Assembly: GCF_900116435.1 (NCBI RefSeq)
Contig: NZ_FPAZ01000008.1
Location: 124,001 to 188,000 of the forward strand
DNA from: Pseudoalteromonas lipolytica
Lineage (GTDB): Bacteria > Pseudomonadota > Gammaproteobacteria > Enterobacterales > Alteromonadaceae
DNA length: 64,000 bases
Reading direction: 5' to 3'
Each line of letters opens with the position of its first letter. Within the stretch, counting starts at the first letter, position 1. The notes under the pieces were generated by a model. It saw nothing but the letters and a program-made list of their open reading frames with translations. It was not told where the DNA came from and searched no databases. Position numbers and translations under genes: made by a program. This document shows positions 17,574-27,487 of the stretch, in pieces.

Positions 17574-18422
17574 ATGAAAAAAATAGCAAAGTACCTTATT
17601 GCACTTAGCATATTGCTTGGCATTGCAGGATGTTCACCTAGTTTTACCTATAACAACCTTGGCTGGTTGTCTGGGTTTTGGATAGACGACTATGTCGACC
17701 TGAATAGCGACCAAGCAGATAAGTTTAAACATATAGTCCAAACTAGCCGTGATTGGCACAGAGAAACGCAATTGCCTTTGTACAAGCGTGATCTCGAACA
17801 TTTAAAATCATTACTTGATAAAAATGTTAGTCATGATGAATTAAAAACCCATTTCTTAGCTGCCAAACTGCATTGGCAAACATTAGTGACAAAACTTGAA
17901 CCTGAGTTAATTGCATTAGCAAATACCTTGTCTTACAAGCAGCGTGTTGAGTTTGTGGCTGCGTTACAAGAGAACATTAACGATGAATATGAAGAGCATG
18001 AACAAAAAACGCCAGCAGAGCATGATAAAGCGCGTTTAGACGACAACCTTGATACCTATAAAGAGTGGCTTGGTACAAAGTTATCAACTGAACAAAAAAC
18101 ATTGGTTGTCGATTTCACTCATCAGCGTGTCGATACTTTTTTGCTCTGGATGCAGTACAAACAAAAACGTTTAGATGCACTTAAAACGTTATTTTTACAA
18201 GAAACCAAGCCCGCCGATTTTGATCAACAACTTGCGGTTATTATTAACGACCGAGTTGCGTTCATGAGCCAAGCACTTATTAACGCTGACGACAAAAATT
18301 TAGAGAATTACGTGAAACTATTGTTAGCACTTAAATCAACATTAACAGACAAACAGCAAAAAAATGTACGCAATGAATTTAATGATCTGATCGAAGAAGT
18401 GACAGCGTTAATCAACGATTAG
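17574..18422 (+). CDS. DUF6279 family lipoprotein
   Basis: A 282-residue lipoprotein with lipobox LGIAGC (Cys20), so it is processed by signal peptidase II and anchored in the envelope. The body is almost all helical. It carries the WLSGFWIDDYVDLNSDQ segment and repeated charged helices (ETQLPLYKRDLEHL, RLDDNLDTYKEWLGTKLSTEQKTL) that are typical of DUF6279 proteins. Function is unknown. It stands alone between the orphan terminator region and the diguanylate cyclase gene. Confidence 0.78.
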   Translation: MKKIAKYLIALSILLGIAGCSPSFTYNNLGWLSGFWIDDYVDLNSDQADKFKHIVQTSRDWHRETQLPLYKRDLEHLKSLLDKNVSHDELKTHFLAAKLHWQTLVTKLEPELIALANTLSYKQRVEFVAALQENINDEYEEHEQKTPAEHDKARLDDNLDTYKEWLGTKLSTEQKTLVVDFTHQRVDTFLLWMQYKQKRLDALKTLFLQETKPADFDQQLAVIINDRVAFMSQALINADDKNLENYVKLLLALKSTLTDKQQKNVRNEFNDLIEEVTALIND

Positions 18423-18615
18423 TTGTTTATTTTGAACTGAATATTTAAGCCGGTTCTGTTATTAGCGTGTGCTACTAATCCAAAGAGATACTGTGTAGTA
18501 ATAATAGGGATGTAGTGTAAAGAGCTTACCTTAACGCTGTTCACTGTTAATAAAATGTTCCTAATTAATTTGTTTCACGCTAAAATCAAGTAATCATAAC
18601 AAAGCGAGAAACTTG

Positions 18616-19665
18616 ATGGATATTGGTGCGCTGAGAGGCACTCAGGCTTTACGAAATAACGTTCTTAAATGGATGAGCTTTTGTTTGGGCGTACTTGCAA
18701 CAATATTCGCTTTTTATAATTTACTCTATAACGACTTTGCTGTGCTTGGCATACTCGAAGTTTTCTTTGCCGTTTTTTGTTTCCATACCTATTTTTACAC
18801 ACGACAACACTATGGCCATCTGTGGCAATCGCTCACTTTGTGCGTTTTTTTGAGTCTGCTTGTTGTTATTGGTACGCATTTTGGAGATATTAAAAACCTG
18901 CTATTTATTTGGACGTGCGCTCTGCCCATTTTGTATTATTTGTTATTAGGCAAGCGATATGGGCTATTTTTCTCGTTTGGAATAGCCATCATCCAAGGCA
19001 TTACTTTACTCAGTAAAGAGACCTTAGTACCGTTAAACTCTGTTAATTCGTTACTCAACCTCTCGTTTGTCTATATCAGCATTTGGGCTGTGTCGCACAG
19101 TTTTGAAAATAGTCGTGCAGAATATGGAAAACGTCTTGAAAATTTAGCCTTGTTAGACCCTCTCACAGGGGCTGGCAATCGACTCGCAATGACTCATTAT
19201 TTCGAAGTTGAGCTGACTCATAAAAATGGTTTGTTTATGTTAATGCTCGACCTTGATTACTTTAAAAAAATTAATGATCAGTACGGTCATGAAGTAGGCG
19301 ATAGAGTGTTAATAGAGGTCACCAGTTTCTTTAGGCAACGGCTTAATAAAGGCTATGTGTTTCGTATTGGTGGCGAAGAATTTGCTATCTTTTTACCTGC
19401 AAGTGACCCACAGAGTGCGTTTGAATTTGCGGATATGTTGCGTGAGCAATTAGCCACAATTGACTACCAAATCGATGAGCACACAATTAATGTAACCATT
19501 AGCATTGGTGTTGCGTGTTATATGCCAAAGCAAACCCTTAAAAACTTTATAAAACGGGCTGATGACGCCTTATATCAGGCAAAACAGCAAGGACGTAATC
19601 GTGTTGTTACAGCCTATGAGTTAAATATTTCTCAACTGTTTTGCGATACAGATAAAGCAAGCTAA
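18616..19665 (+). CDS. membrane diguanylate cyclase (GGDEF)
   Basis: A ~349-residue enzyme making cyclic di-GMP from two GTP. Five to six hydrophobic helices span residues ~15-165, followed by a coiled linker and a GGDEF domain beginning LALLDPLTGAGNR. The active-site loop is RIGGEEF, with the metal-binding Asp in MLDLDYFKKINDQYGH. No RxxD inhibitory site is seen five residues before GGEEF, so product inhibition through the usual I-site is unlikely. I prefer ATG 18616 to the adjacent TTG 18613; GCGAGAA lies upstream. Its 3' end overlaps the convergent LysR gene by 4 bases. Confidence 0.88.
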   Translation: MDIGALRGTQALRNNVLKWMSFCLGVLATIFAFYNLLYNDFAVLGILEVFFAVFCFHTYFYTRQHYGHLWQSLTLCVFLSLLVVIGTHFGDIKNLLFIWTCALPILYYLLLGKRYGLFFSFGIAIIQGITLLSKETLVPLNSVNSLLNLSFVYISIWAVSHSFENSRAEYGKRLENLALLDPLTGAGNRLAMTHYFEVELTHKNGLFMLMLDLDYFKKINDQYGHEVGDRVLIEVTSFFRQRLNKGYVFRIGGEEFAIFLPASDPQSAFEFADMLREQLATIDYQIDEHTINVTISIGVACYMPKQTLKNFIKRADDALYQAKQQGRNRVVTAYELNISQLFCDTDKAS

Positions 19666-20612
19666 GTACTTTTTTGATACATGGCATCGTAATTAGGGAT
19701 ATTTGCTTCCCAAATGGGGATATCTTTACCTATGTATTCACGCATCGCATCAAAAAATAAGCGTGTTCTGACTGGCAGGTCTCTGTGTGGATACACAGCA
19801 TACACCGCACTGTAATCAAGTAATTCAATGTTGGTCAAAATAGGCACTAAATCACCTCGCTTTACTTCATTTTCAAGTATAAAGGCAGGAGCGAGCACAT
19901 ACGCGTTTCCTGAAATAGCCTTCATAAGAAGTACTTCTGCGTCATTAGCCCTGAAAACACTTTTAATATTTTGCTCGATAATATCGCCATTAGCATTGCG
20001 ATAACGAATACCACTTATACGCTTACTCGGACTGGTGTAGCTGGCTGCTGGCAGTTCTTTTAAATCTTCTACAGATGTTGGCATACCGTAGGTTTCAATA
20101 AACTCAGGCGAGGCTAAGAGCAACATCCGGTTACGTGCAATTTTACGCGCGATGAACGAGGAGTCTTTTGGTTCGCCAACACGAAACGCGAGATCGTAAC
20201 CCTCAGACACTAAATCAATTAATCTGTCGTCTAGACGAAGTTCCACTTCTACTTGCGGAAAACGTTTTTGAAAGTCGTTAATAACCGGTTGAATGTAGCG
20301 TTTGCCAAGAATACTTGAGGAAGTGATTTTAAGGGTTCCTCGCGGTTCTTGGTGATAGTTTTCAGCTAGTCGCACTGTTTCATTTAAGAGATCTCTGAGT
20401 TCAGCGGCTTTTTTGATCATTTCAGCCCCTGCTGCAGTTAATGAAAACGAGCGCGTGGTTCTATTAAGCAAGCGAACACCTAACTCGTCTTCTAGGCGGC
20501 TAATTTGTTTAGAGATAACTGAGCGGTCGATGTTTCTCGATTCAGCGGCTTTTGCAAACGAGCCTCGTTCTATTACCTCAAGTAGCATTAACAGGCGGCT
20601 GGTGGTATCCAT
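19662..20612 (-). CDS. LysR-family transcriptional regulator (probable regulator of the adjacent RND operon)
   Basis: A 316-residue LysR-type regulator. The N-terminal winged helix-turn-helix (residues 1-60) reads GSFAKAAESRNIDRSVISKQ then LEDELGVRLLNRTTRSFSLT. The rest is a periplasmic-binding-fold effector domain with ITSSSILGKRYIQPVI and YDLAFRVGEP. It is divergent from the MexE-like adaptor gene 118 bases away, the usual arrangement of a LysR activator and its target. A T-N11-A palindrome lies in the gap. The effector is unknown. An AGGAA SD precedes the ATG. Confidence 0.87.
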   Translation of the reverse strand: MDTTSRLLMLLEVIERGSFAKAAESRNIDRSVISKQISRLEDELGVRLLNRTTRSFSLTAAGAEMIKKAAELRDLLNETVRLAENYHQEPRGTLKITSSSILGKRYIQPVINDFQKRFPQVEVELRLDDRLIDLVSEGYDLAFRVGEPKDSSFIARKIARNRMLLLASPEFIETYGMPTSVEDLKELPAASYTSPSKRISGIRYRNANGDIIEQNIKSVFRANDAEVLLMKAISGNAYVLAPAFILENEVKRGDLVPILTNIELLDYSAVYAVYPHRDLPVRTRLFFDAMREYIGKDIPIWEANIPNYDAMYQKST

Positions 20613-20634
20613 AGCAGTTCCTAAAACATTATTG

Positions 20635-20649
20635 ATGCCATTTTGGCAT
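20635..20649. promoter_or_regulatory. LysR-type T-N11-A palindrome in the divergent promoter
   Basis: ATGCCA-TTT-TGGCAT is a perfect inverted repeat containing T-N11-A (T20636 to A20648), the LysR box geometry. It lies 23 bases upstream of the LysR start and ~80 bases upstream of the adaptor gene. Confidence 0.6.
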
Positions 20650-20730
20650 TAAAGAATTTAGAAATCTATCATTTTTGTCATCTAATTAGTGCCGTAACAT
20701 TGTCTCCAATCTATAAACAGGAGAGTCGTG

Positions 20731-21897
20731 ATGAACAAATCTATTCTTGCAGTGGCAGTGGCCATTGCGAGCTTAACGCTTGCAGGGTGTGGCACAGAAG
20801 CCAACCAAGCAGCGCAGCAACAGCATTTACAACCTATTGATGTAGCACAAGTACTCGTTAAGCCAGTACAAAATTGGCACACCTATACAACACGTTTAGA
20901 AGCACCGCAAGAAGTTGCGCTCATGCCACGTGTTTCGGGTGTGATCGATAAAATTAACTTTAAAGAAGGTGACAGCGTTAAAGAAGGCGATTTGCTTTTC
21001 ACGCTTGATGCACGCCCTTTTGCTGCGGTGGTTGATAGCTTAAAAGCGCAAATTGAAAGCGCCAAGGCAGCACTTGAGCAAGCTAAAAGTGAAGCAAAAC
21101 GAGCTGAGCGCTTAACAGAACGAAAAGCTATTTCAATTGAGCAAGCAGAGTCTCGTAAATCAACCCTTAGACAACGCGAAGCGCAATTGCTAGCTCTTCA
21201 GGCAGAACTGAGTGCAGCTAAGCTTGATTTAGCATTTACCCAAGTTCGTTCACCCATTGATGGCGTAGTATCGCGAGCAAATATCACCAAAGGTAACAAC
21301 GTACTTGCCGGTCAAAGTGTGTTAACACGCATTGTTTCAAACCAGCAAATGTATGCTTACTTTGATATTGATGAGCGCACGTGGAATCAGTCATTTTCTG
21401 ATGTTACAGCGCAAAGCGAGCAAGCGGTCGTGATGCAAAAAGTGGGCGAAACGAGCTTTAACTTTAATGGCAAAATTAATTTTATTGATAATCAAATTAA
21501 CGAAACTACCGGTACTCTTCGCGTTCGTGCCGTGTTTGAAAACGATGAGCAACAACTGCGTGCGGGGTCATTTGCTCGTATTAAGCTTGCAGCCAATAAA
21601 GTAAGCGAAAAAGTTATCGTACCAGAGCGTGCAATTGGTACAGATTTAAAGAACCGTTTTGTACTCACTGTGGGTGAAGGCAATGTTCTTGAATATAAAT
21701 TAGTGACGGTGGGCGAGCGTTACGGCAGCCTACGCGCGATTACATCAGGCTTAAATGAAAGTGATGTGATAGCCGTCAATGGCCCTGCTCGTGTAGGCCC
21801 GGGTATGCCTATCTCACCAAACACCGTCACCATTAACAGCGACGGAATAGCATTCACTCTTTCCAGTACAAATTCAGACTTGGTCGCAAAACAGTAG
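20731..21897 (+). CDS. RND efflux periplasmic adaptor lipoprotein (MexE-like)
   Basis: A membrane-fusion protein of ~388 residues. ATG 20731 is chosen because CAGGAGAG sits 7-10 bases upstream; the GTG at 20728 is less likely. The lipobox is LTLAGC (Cys20). A lipoyl half-motif (ALMPRVSGVIDKINFKEGDSV) is followed by a long alpha-hairpin (residues ~95-165, coiled coil) and the second lipoyl half (VRSPIDGVVSRANITKGNNV). Beta-barrel and membrane-proximal domains follow. It links the inner-membrane pump to the outer-membrane channel encoded just downstream (6 and then -8 base spacings), with drug or metabolite export as the probable job. Confidence 0.88.
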   Translation: MNKSILAVAVAIASLTLAGCGTEANQAAQQQHLQPIDVAQVLVKPVQNWHTYTTRLEAPQEVALMPRVSGVIDKINFKEGDSVKEGDLLFTLDARPFAAVVDSLKAQIESAKAALEQAKSEAKRAERLTERKAISIEQAESRKSTLRQREAQLLALQAELSAAKLDLAFTQVRSPIDGVVSRANITKGNNVLAGQSVLTRIVSNQQMYAYFDIDERTWNQSFSDVTAQSEQAVVMQKVGETSFNFNGKINFIDNQINETTGTLRVRAVFENDEQQLRAGSFARIKLAANKVSEKVIVPERAIGTDLKNRFVLTVGEGNVLEYKLVTVGERYGSLRAITSGLNESDVIAVNGPARVGPGMPISPNTVTINSDGIAFTLSSTNSDLVAKQ

Positions 21898-21903
21898 GGC
21901 AAA

Positions 21904-24900
21904 ATGAAATTTTCACACTTTTTTATTCAGCGACCCATCTTTGCTGCGATGCTGTCACTTATCTTTCTTATCGCAGGGGCCATCTCGTTATTTCAATTGC
22001 CAGTCAGTGAGTATCCAGAAGTGGTGCCGCCAACGGTTGTTGTGACGGCAAGTTACCCGGGTGCAAACCCAACGGTGATTGCTGAAACAGTGGCGACTCC
22101 GCTTGAGCAAGAAATCAATGGTACCGAAAACATGTTGTATATGTTTTCGCAAGCAACCAGTGATGGCCGCATGACACTAACGGTAACGTTTGCGTTAGGT
22201 ACTGATTTAGACCGTGCACAAGTACAAGTGCAAAATCGTGTAAATAGTGCACTACCGCGCTTACCACAAGAAGTTCAGCGTTTAGGTGTCGTAGCCGAAA
22301 AATCATCACCCGATTTAACCATGGTGGTGCATTTATACTCACCTGAAAAAACGCACGATACGACCTACTTAGCGAACTATGCTGACTTGTATATCAAAGA
22401 CCAAATTGCACGTCTTCCGGGAGTGGGTGACGTACGTATGTTCGGTGGTGGCCAATACTCGATGCGCGTTTGGCTAAATCCAGATGCGCTATCGGCACGC
22501 GATTTAACAGCCATGGACGTAGTAAATGCATTGCGTGCGCAAAACCAACAGGTTGCTGCGGGTAGCTTGGGTGCACAACCTACGTCGAAAAGTAACCAAT
22601 TCCAAATTCTAATGAATGTAAAAGGGCGCTTAAGCTCACAAGAAGAATTTGAAAATGTGATCATTAAAGTCGGTGAACAAGGTCAGCTTACACGCCTAAG
22701 TGATGTTGCACGCCTTGAGCTTGGCCAAGACACGTATGCACTAAGAGCGATGCTAGATGGTCAACCAGCCCTTGCTATGCCCGTATTCCAACGCCCGGGT
22801 TCTAATGCGATTGAGCTTTCTGATCAAGTGCGCGAAACCATGAAGGTGTTAGCTAAAGACTTTCCATCAGGAGTAGAATACGACATTGTTTATGACCCCA
22901 CTATTTTCGTACGCGGCTCGATTGATGCTGTAATTAAAACGCTTTTAGAAGCAATCGCGTTAGTTGTTATTGTTGTGGTGGTGTTTTTACAAACATGGCG
23001 TGCATCGGTTATCCCACTGATTGCTGTGCCAGTATCTTTGATTGGTACGTTTGCGGTAATGCAATGGTTAGGCGTATCTATTAATACCTTATCGTTATTT
23101 GGGCTCGTACTCGCAATTGGTATTGTTGTCGATGATGCCATTGTTGTGGTTGAAAACGTTGAACGAAATATCGAACAGGGCTTATCACCACTAGAAGCAA
23201 CTCGTGTTGCGATGACAGAAGTAACCGGGCCAATTATCGCTATTGCGTTAGTATTGTGCGCGGTATTTATTCCTACGGCTTTTATTACTGGTTTATCGGG
23301 TCAGTTTTATAAGCAATTTGCACTCACTATTACTATTTCAACGGTTATCTCAGCATTTAACTCGTTAACATTATCGCCTGCGTTATCGGCGTTATTATTA
23401 AAAGGCCATGATGCAAAACCAGACCGTTTAACTAAGTTATTAAACCGCCTATTTGGCAACTGGCTATTTAAACCCTTTAACCGCGTGTTTGATAAAGGCG
23501 CAAATGGCTACGAAAAACTCGTGCAAAAGCTTATTCGTATGAGTGTGATTGTATTAGTTGCTTATGTTGCGCTTGTTGGTGGCACCGTTAAATTGTTTGA
23601 TGCTGTTCCGGGTGGCTTTATTCCACAGCAAGACAAGCAATATTTAGTGGCTGTTGCACAGTTACCTGATGCGGCAAGCTTAGACAGAACCCAAGAAGTC
23701 GTGCAAGAAATGGAAAAAATTGCACTACAAGTCCCCGGTGTTGCAAACACTGTGTCGTTTCCTGGTTTATCTGTAAATGGTTTCACCAATAGCCCAAATA
23801 GCGGCATTGTGTTTACTCCGCTTGCACCTTTTGAAGAGCGTCAAGACCCGAGTATGTCTGCAATGGCGATAGCGGCGCAGTTAAATCAAAAATTTGCCGC
23901 TATTGATGAAGCGTTTGTCGCGGTGTTCCCGCCACCGCCAATTCAAGGTTTAGGGACTACTGGCGGCTTTAAACTGCAAATTGAAGACCGTGCTAACAAA
24001 GGCTTTGAAGCACTCTTTAACAGTTTACAAGCAACCATTACTAAAGCGCAGCAAGACCCTGCATTAATGGGACTTTACTCTAGCTTTAGAATTCAAGTGC
24101 CACAAATGGATATCGACATTGACCGAGAGCAAGCGCTTATTCAAGGCATTCCTCTTGATGAAGTATTTAATGCCTTACAAGTCTATTTAGGTTCTGTGTA
24201 TGTGAATGACTTTAACTTGTTTGGTCGTACTTATCAGGTAAATGCGCAAGCTGATGCTGATTACCGTCAAGATCCAGAGCAAATTTTGAATCTAAAAGTA
24301 CGTAACCGTATGGGTGAGATGGTGCCATTAGGTTCTGTATTAACGGTCACACCAACAACAGGCCCAGATCGTGTGATGCACTATAACGGTTATCCTACAG
24401 CTGAACTAAATGGTAGCCCAGCACCAGGTTATAGCTCAGGCCAAGCACAGCAAGCTATTGAAGCAATCCTTGCAGACACACTCCCCAATGGGATTGAGTT
24501 TGAATGGACAGAAGTAACCTATCAGCAAATATTAGCGGGTAACACCATGGTGTATGTTTTCCCACTTGTTGTATTGCTTGTGTTCATGGTACTTGCGGCG
24601 CAGTACGAGAGCTTGAGATTACCACTGGCTATTATTCTGATTGTGCCTATGACTATTTTCTCGGCCTTGTTAGGAGTGTGGCTTGTGGGTGATGACAACA
24701 ATATCTTCACACAAATCGCACTAATCGTACTGGTTGCGCTAGCAAGTAAAAACGCCATTTTAATGGTTGAGTTTGCACGAGATCAGCATAAAACGGGAAT
24801 GTCTCATCTTGAAGCCATTATTAAAGCGTGTCGCTTACGACTTCGCCCAATTCTAATGACATCAATTGCTTTTACGGCAGGTGTTGTACCACTTGTTCTT

Positions 24901-25050
24901 GCCACTGGTGCAGGTGCTGAGATGCGTCATGCTATGGGTAACGCGGTATTCTCAGGCATGATTGGTGTAACCGTGTTTGGCTTATTGTTTACCCCGGTGT
25001 TTTATATGTTAGTAACGAAAAAATCGCAGAAGGAGCAACACGATGCATAA
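21904..25050 (+). CDS. RND efflux pump inner-membrane subunit (MexF-like, HAE-1 family)
   Basis: A 1048-residue proton-driven RND transporter with 12 helices and two large periplasmic loops, of full family length. It begins MKFSHFFIQRPIFAAMLSLI (the FFIxRPIFA signature). The proton-relay Asp pair is in [17 protein letters not shown] (TM4), and the porter domain has GGFKLQIEDRANKGF and YQVNAQADADYRQDP. Substrates cannot be deduced. Its stop overlaps the channel gene start by 8 bases, so the tripartite set is one translational unit. Confidence 0.92.
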   Translation: MKFSHFFIQRPIFAAMLSLIFLIAGAISLFQLPVSEYPEVVPPTVVVTASYPGANPTVIAETVATPLEQEINGTENMLYMFSQATSDGRMTLTVTFALGTDLDRAQVQVQNRVNSALPRLPQEVQRLGVVAEKSSPDLTMVVHLYSPEKTHDTTYLANYADLYIKDQIARLPGVGDVRMFGGGQYSMRVWLNPDALSARDLTAMDVVNALRAQNQQVAAGSLGAQPTSKSNQFQILMNVKGRLSSQEEFENVIIKVGEQGQLTRLSDVARLELGQDTYALRAMLDGQPALAMPVFQRPGSNAIELSDQVRETMKVLAKDFPSGVEYDIVYDPTIFVRGSIDAVIKTLLEAIALVVIVVVVFLQTWRASVIPLIAVPVSLIGTFAVMQWLGVSINTLSLFGLVLAIGIVVDDAIVVVENVERNIEQGLSPLEATRVAMTEVTGPIIAIALVLCAVFIPTAFITGLSGQFYKQFALTITISTVISAFNSLTLSPALSALLLKGHDAKPDRLTKLLNRLFGNWLFKPFNRVFDKGANGYEKLVQKLIRMSVIVLVAYVALVGGTVKLFDAVPGGFIPQQDKQYLVAVAQLPDAASLDRTQEVVQEMEKIALQVPGVANTVSFPGLSVNGFTNSPNSGIVFTPLAPFEERQDPSMSAMAIAAQLNQKFAAIDEAFVAVFPPPPIQGLGTTGGFKLQIEDRANKGFEALFNSLQATITKAQQDPALMGLYSSFRIQVPQMDIDIDREQALIQGIPLDEVFNALQVYLGSVYVNDFNLFGRTYQVNAQADADYRQDPEQILNLKVRNRMGEMVPLGSVLTVTPTTGPDRVMHYNGYPTAELNGSPAPGYSSGQAQQAIEAILADTLPNGIEFEWTEVTYQQILAGNTMVYVFPLVVLLVFMVLAAQYESLRLPLAIILIVPMTIFSALLGVWLVGDDNNIFTQIALIVLVALASKNAILMVEFARDQHKTGMSHLEAIIKACRLRLRPILMTSIAFTAGVVPLVLATGAGAEMRHAMGNAVFSGMIGVTVFGLLFTPVFYMLVTKKSQKEQHDA

Positions 25051-26449
25051 GCCTCTTGATGCAATCTTTAAGCAAGGCAAACTTGTAAGTGCAATGCTGT
25101 TAGCTGGTGTATTGGCAGGCTGTGCACAAAGCGTAGATATACAAGAGCAGCAAGTTAGCCTGACACAATTTGTCAGTGATACACAAATTGGTGCACAAAA
25201 CGAAGGTGCGAGCGAGAATAACTGGTGGCGTCGTTTAGATTCAGCGCAGTTAGACAATTTAGTGACTGATGCATTAGCAATGAATCACGACTTAAAAACC
25301 AGCCAACTTCAACTTGATGCAGCCATAGCTCGTTTAGGTGCAGCCCGCGCGGATTATTATCCGCAGGGCAGCCTAAGCGTAATCGCAGAGCGCAGTAGCT
25401 TAGATGGCGCTATTACGCGCCAATCAAACGCGGGTGTTAATGTAAATTGGCAGCTTGATTTATTTGGTCGTATTACAGCTTTAGTGGATGCTGCGAATGC
25501 TGGCGCACTAAATCAAGCCGAGCAGTTAAGGGCATTGCAGGTTGAAGTGGTTTCAGCCGTAGTGCAAGGCTATGTAAGCTATCAAGGTAATGTGCAAAAG
25601 CAAGCGATTATTGAGATGCAAATTGAGGCGTTAGAGCAAAGTATTGATGTGCTAAGAGCGAGAGTTGAAGAGGGCGTTGCCAATGAGTTGGACCTTAATC
25701 GTACCCTTGCTCAGTTAAAGCAGCAACAAGCGCTTATTCCTGAGCTTAGTTACTTGCAATATCGCGACTTAGCAACCCTTGCGGTGCTAACTGGCCGACT
25801 TGCAAGCGACATAACGCTGATTGAAGAGTCTGAATTATTGAGCCGCGATTTTAGCGTGTCGTTTTATAAAGCGAGTGAAGCAATGGCACTCAGACCGGAT
25901 ATTACCAGTGCCTTGTATCAGTTCAGTCAAGCTTATTCACTCAGTGTTGCAGCCTCTAAAGCGCTTCTGCCTGATATTAGCCTAGCAGGGTTTGCAGGTG
26001 TGGTGAGTTTAACCAGTAATGGTTTAGACGATACCGTGCAACAATGGCAAGTGACGCCAAAAGTTGAATGGTCATTACTCAGCTATCCTGCATTATTGGC
26101 TCAACGAGACGCACAACAATTTTTAAGCGAAGCGGCTTACAGCGACTATCAAAGTAAAGTACTAAAAGCGATAAGCGAAAGTGAACTTACCTTGCAACGC
26201 TTAGTCAAACAACAGCAACAACTTGATTTTGCTAATCAGCGTTTTAATTATGCGAATAAAGCATTTGAACAAGCTCACGCTATGTATGAAGAAGGACAAA
26301 TTCCTTACTTAGAGTTGTTAGATGCGAGACAGGATGTTTTAATAGCGCAAGAAAATGCTGTTGATTCAACTATTGCATCTGTCCAGGCCAAGGTAAGCGC
26401 ATATAACGTGTTTAACGGTCGTTGGAGCTTTGAACTTAACAATCTTTAA
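25043..26449 (+). CDS. RND outer-membrane channel lipoprotein (NodT/OprN-like)
   Basis: A 468-residue TolC-superfamily channel with lipobox LAGC (Cys27). Two repeated OEP domains contain WWRRLDSAQLDNLVTDAL, QLDLFGRI and the C-terminal EQAHAMYEEGQIPYLELLDARQDVL, all typical of the NodT subfamily. Trimers form the outer-membrane duct for the upstream pump. The start precedes the pump stop by 8 bases (AAGGAG SD inside the pump gene). The MDR gene follows after 13 bases. Confidence 0.88.
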   Translation: MHKPLDAIFKQGKLVSAMLLAGVLAGCAQSVDIQEQQVSLTQFVSDTQIGAQNEGASENNWWRRLDSAQLDNLVTDALAMNHDLKTSQLQLDAAIARLGAARADYYPQGSLSVIAERSSLDGAITRQSNAGVNVNWQLDLFGRITALVDAANAGALNQAEQLRALQVEVVSAVVQGYVSYQGNVQKQAIIEMQIEALEQSIDVLRARVEEGVANELDLNRTLAQLKQQQALIPELSYLQYRDLATLAVLTGRLASDITLIEESELLSRDFSVSFYKASEAMALRPDITSALYQFSQAYSLSVAASKALLPDISLAGFAGVVSLTSNGLDDTVQQWQVTPKVEWSLLSYPALLAQRDAQQFLSEAAYSDYQSKVLKAISESELTLQRLVKQQQQLDFANQRFNYANKAFEQAHAMYEEGQIPYLELLDARQDVLIAQENAVDSTIASVQAKVSAYNVFNGRWSFELNNL

Positions 26450-26462
26450 CCCAGAGTATTAA

Positions 26463-27485
26463 ATGTCACATATTCAACAAACTACAGATCTTCCGTCAAC
26501 AATGCGCGCGCTAGCAGTGGTTGAGCCCAATGACGCTATTACGTTATCTGAGCTTTCTGTGCCAGTACCGAGTCCTGAAGGGAACGAACTTTTGATTAAA
26601 GTTGAATATGTGGGCTTAAACCATGTTGATGCTAATTTTGCAAAACAAGGTTTTTGTAAATGGCATTACCCGCATGTATTAGGCCATGATGCTGTTGGGG
26701 TGGTTGTTCAGGCAAATAAAGGTGTATTCCCTGGTGTTGGTGCACGCGTTGTATGGCACGCCAGTCTTGGCGACCAAGGTGTGTTATCTGAATACACAAC
26801 GGTGCCAAACTATGCTGTATCGGTTGTGCCAGATAACGTATCACCTGCAGACGCTGCAACCTTACCTTGTTCAGGTATGACGGCATTAATTGCCCTTGAT
26901 AAGTTGCAGCTGAGCGAAGGGGATTCACTGTTTATTGATGCTGGTGCTGGCGGGGTTGGCCAATTTGCTATTCAATTTGCTAAGCAACGTGGTGCAACGG
27001 TGTTTACCACCGCCAGCAAACACAATCATAAGTTACTTAAGCAATTAGGTGCAGATGTCGTGTTTGATTATAAAGACCCTAAACTTGAAGATAAAATTCG
27101 TCGTGAACTAGGGCCGCAAGGCTTTGATGCTGTGCTTGATTGTATTGGTGGCGATACTACCATTCGTAACGTTGAGCTAATGCGCTTTTGTGGCCATATT
27201 GCATGCTTAAACGAACTCCCGAAATTCGAACAAGAACTGATGTTCAGACGCGCACCTAATATTGGTATTGTGTCGCTTGGTGGGGCTTGGCTTGCTAATA
27301 GCTTATGTGCACAGCAAAAGCTAAGTTTTATGGGCAATTTATTACTCGATAATGCAGCGCGTGGTGAGATAAAACTGCCACAAATCCATGCCGTTGACTT
27401 TAGTGCCCACGCGGTTTCTGATGCACTGAATAAACAACTTGCTGGTGGCTTCACAGGGAAACAAGTTGTGCAAGTAAGCGGTTAA
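26463..27485 (+). CDS. MDR-family quinone oxidoreductase-like protein (MexS-like context)
   Basis: A 340-residue medium-chain dehydrogenase/reductase. The N-terminal GroES-like domain carries LGHDAVGVV but lacks the Cys cluster that binds structural zinc. The Rossmann part has the nucleotide motif GAGGVGQFAIQFAKQRGA. This fits NADPH-dependent quinone oxidoreductases rather than true alcohol dehydrogenases. It is the fourth gene of the RND operon. In Pseudomonas aeruginosa an MDR oxidoreductase (MexS) is also encoded next to a LysR regulator and mexEF-oprN, and detoxifies electrophiles that induce the pump; a parallel role here is inference. A DCC-family frame begins 2 bases after the stop. 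Confidence 0.85.
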   Translation: MSHIQQTTDLPSTMRALAVVEPNDAITLSELSVPVPSPEGNELLIKVEYVGLNHVDANFAKQGFCKWHYPHVLGHDAVGVVVQANKGVFPGVGARVVWHASLGDQGVLSEYTTVPNYAVSVVPDNVSPADAATLPCSGMTALIALDKLQLSEGDSLFIDAGAGGVGQFAIQFAKQRGATVFTTASKHNHKLLKQLGADVVFDYKDPKLEDKIRRELGPQGFDAVLDCIGGDTTIRNVELMRFCGHIACLNELPKFEQELMFRRAPNIGIVSLGGAWLANSLCAQQKLSFMGNLLLDNAARGEIKLPQIHAVDFSAHAVSDALNKQLAGGFTGKQVVQVSG

Positions 27486-27487
27486 AC

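Noticed and set aside
17513..17623. N-terminal extension of the small minus-strand ORF to 17623
   Set aside because: It would overlap the start of the DUF6279 lipoprotein gene on the opposite strand and has no SD, whereas the internal ATG at 17512 has one.
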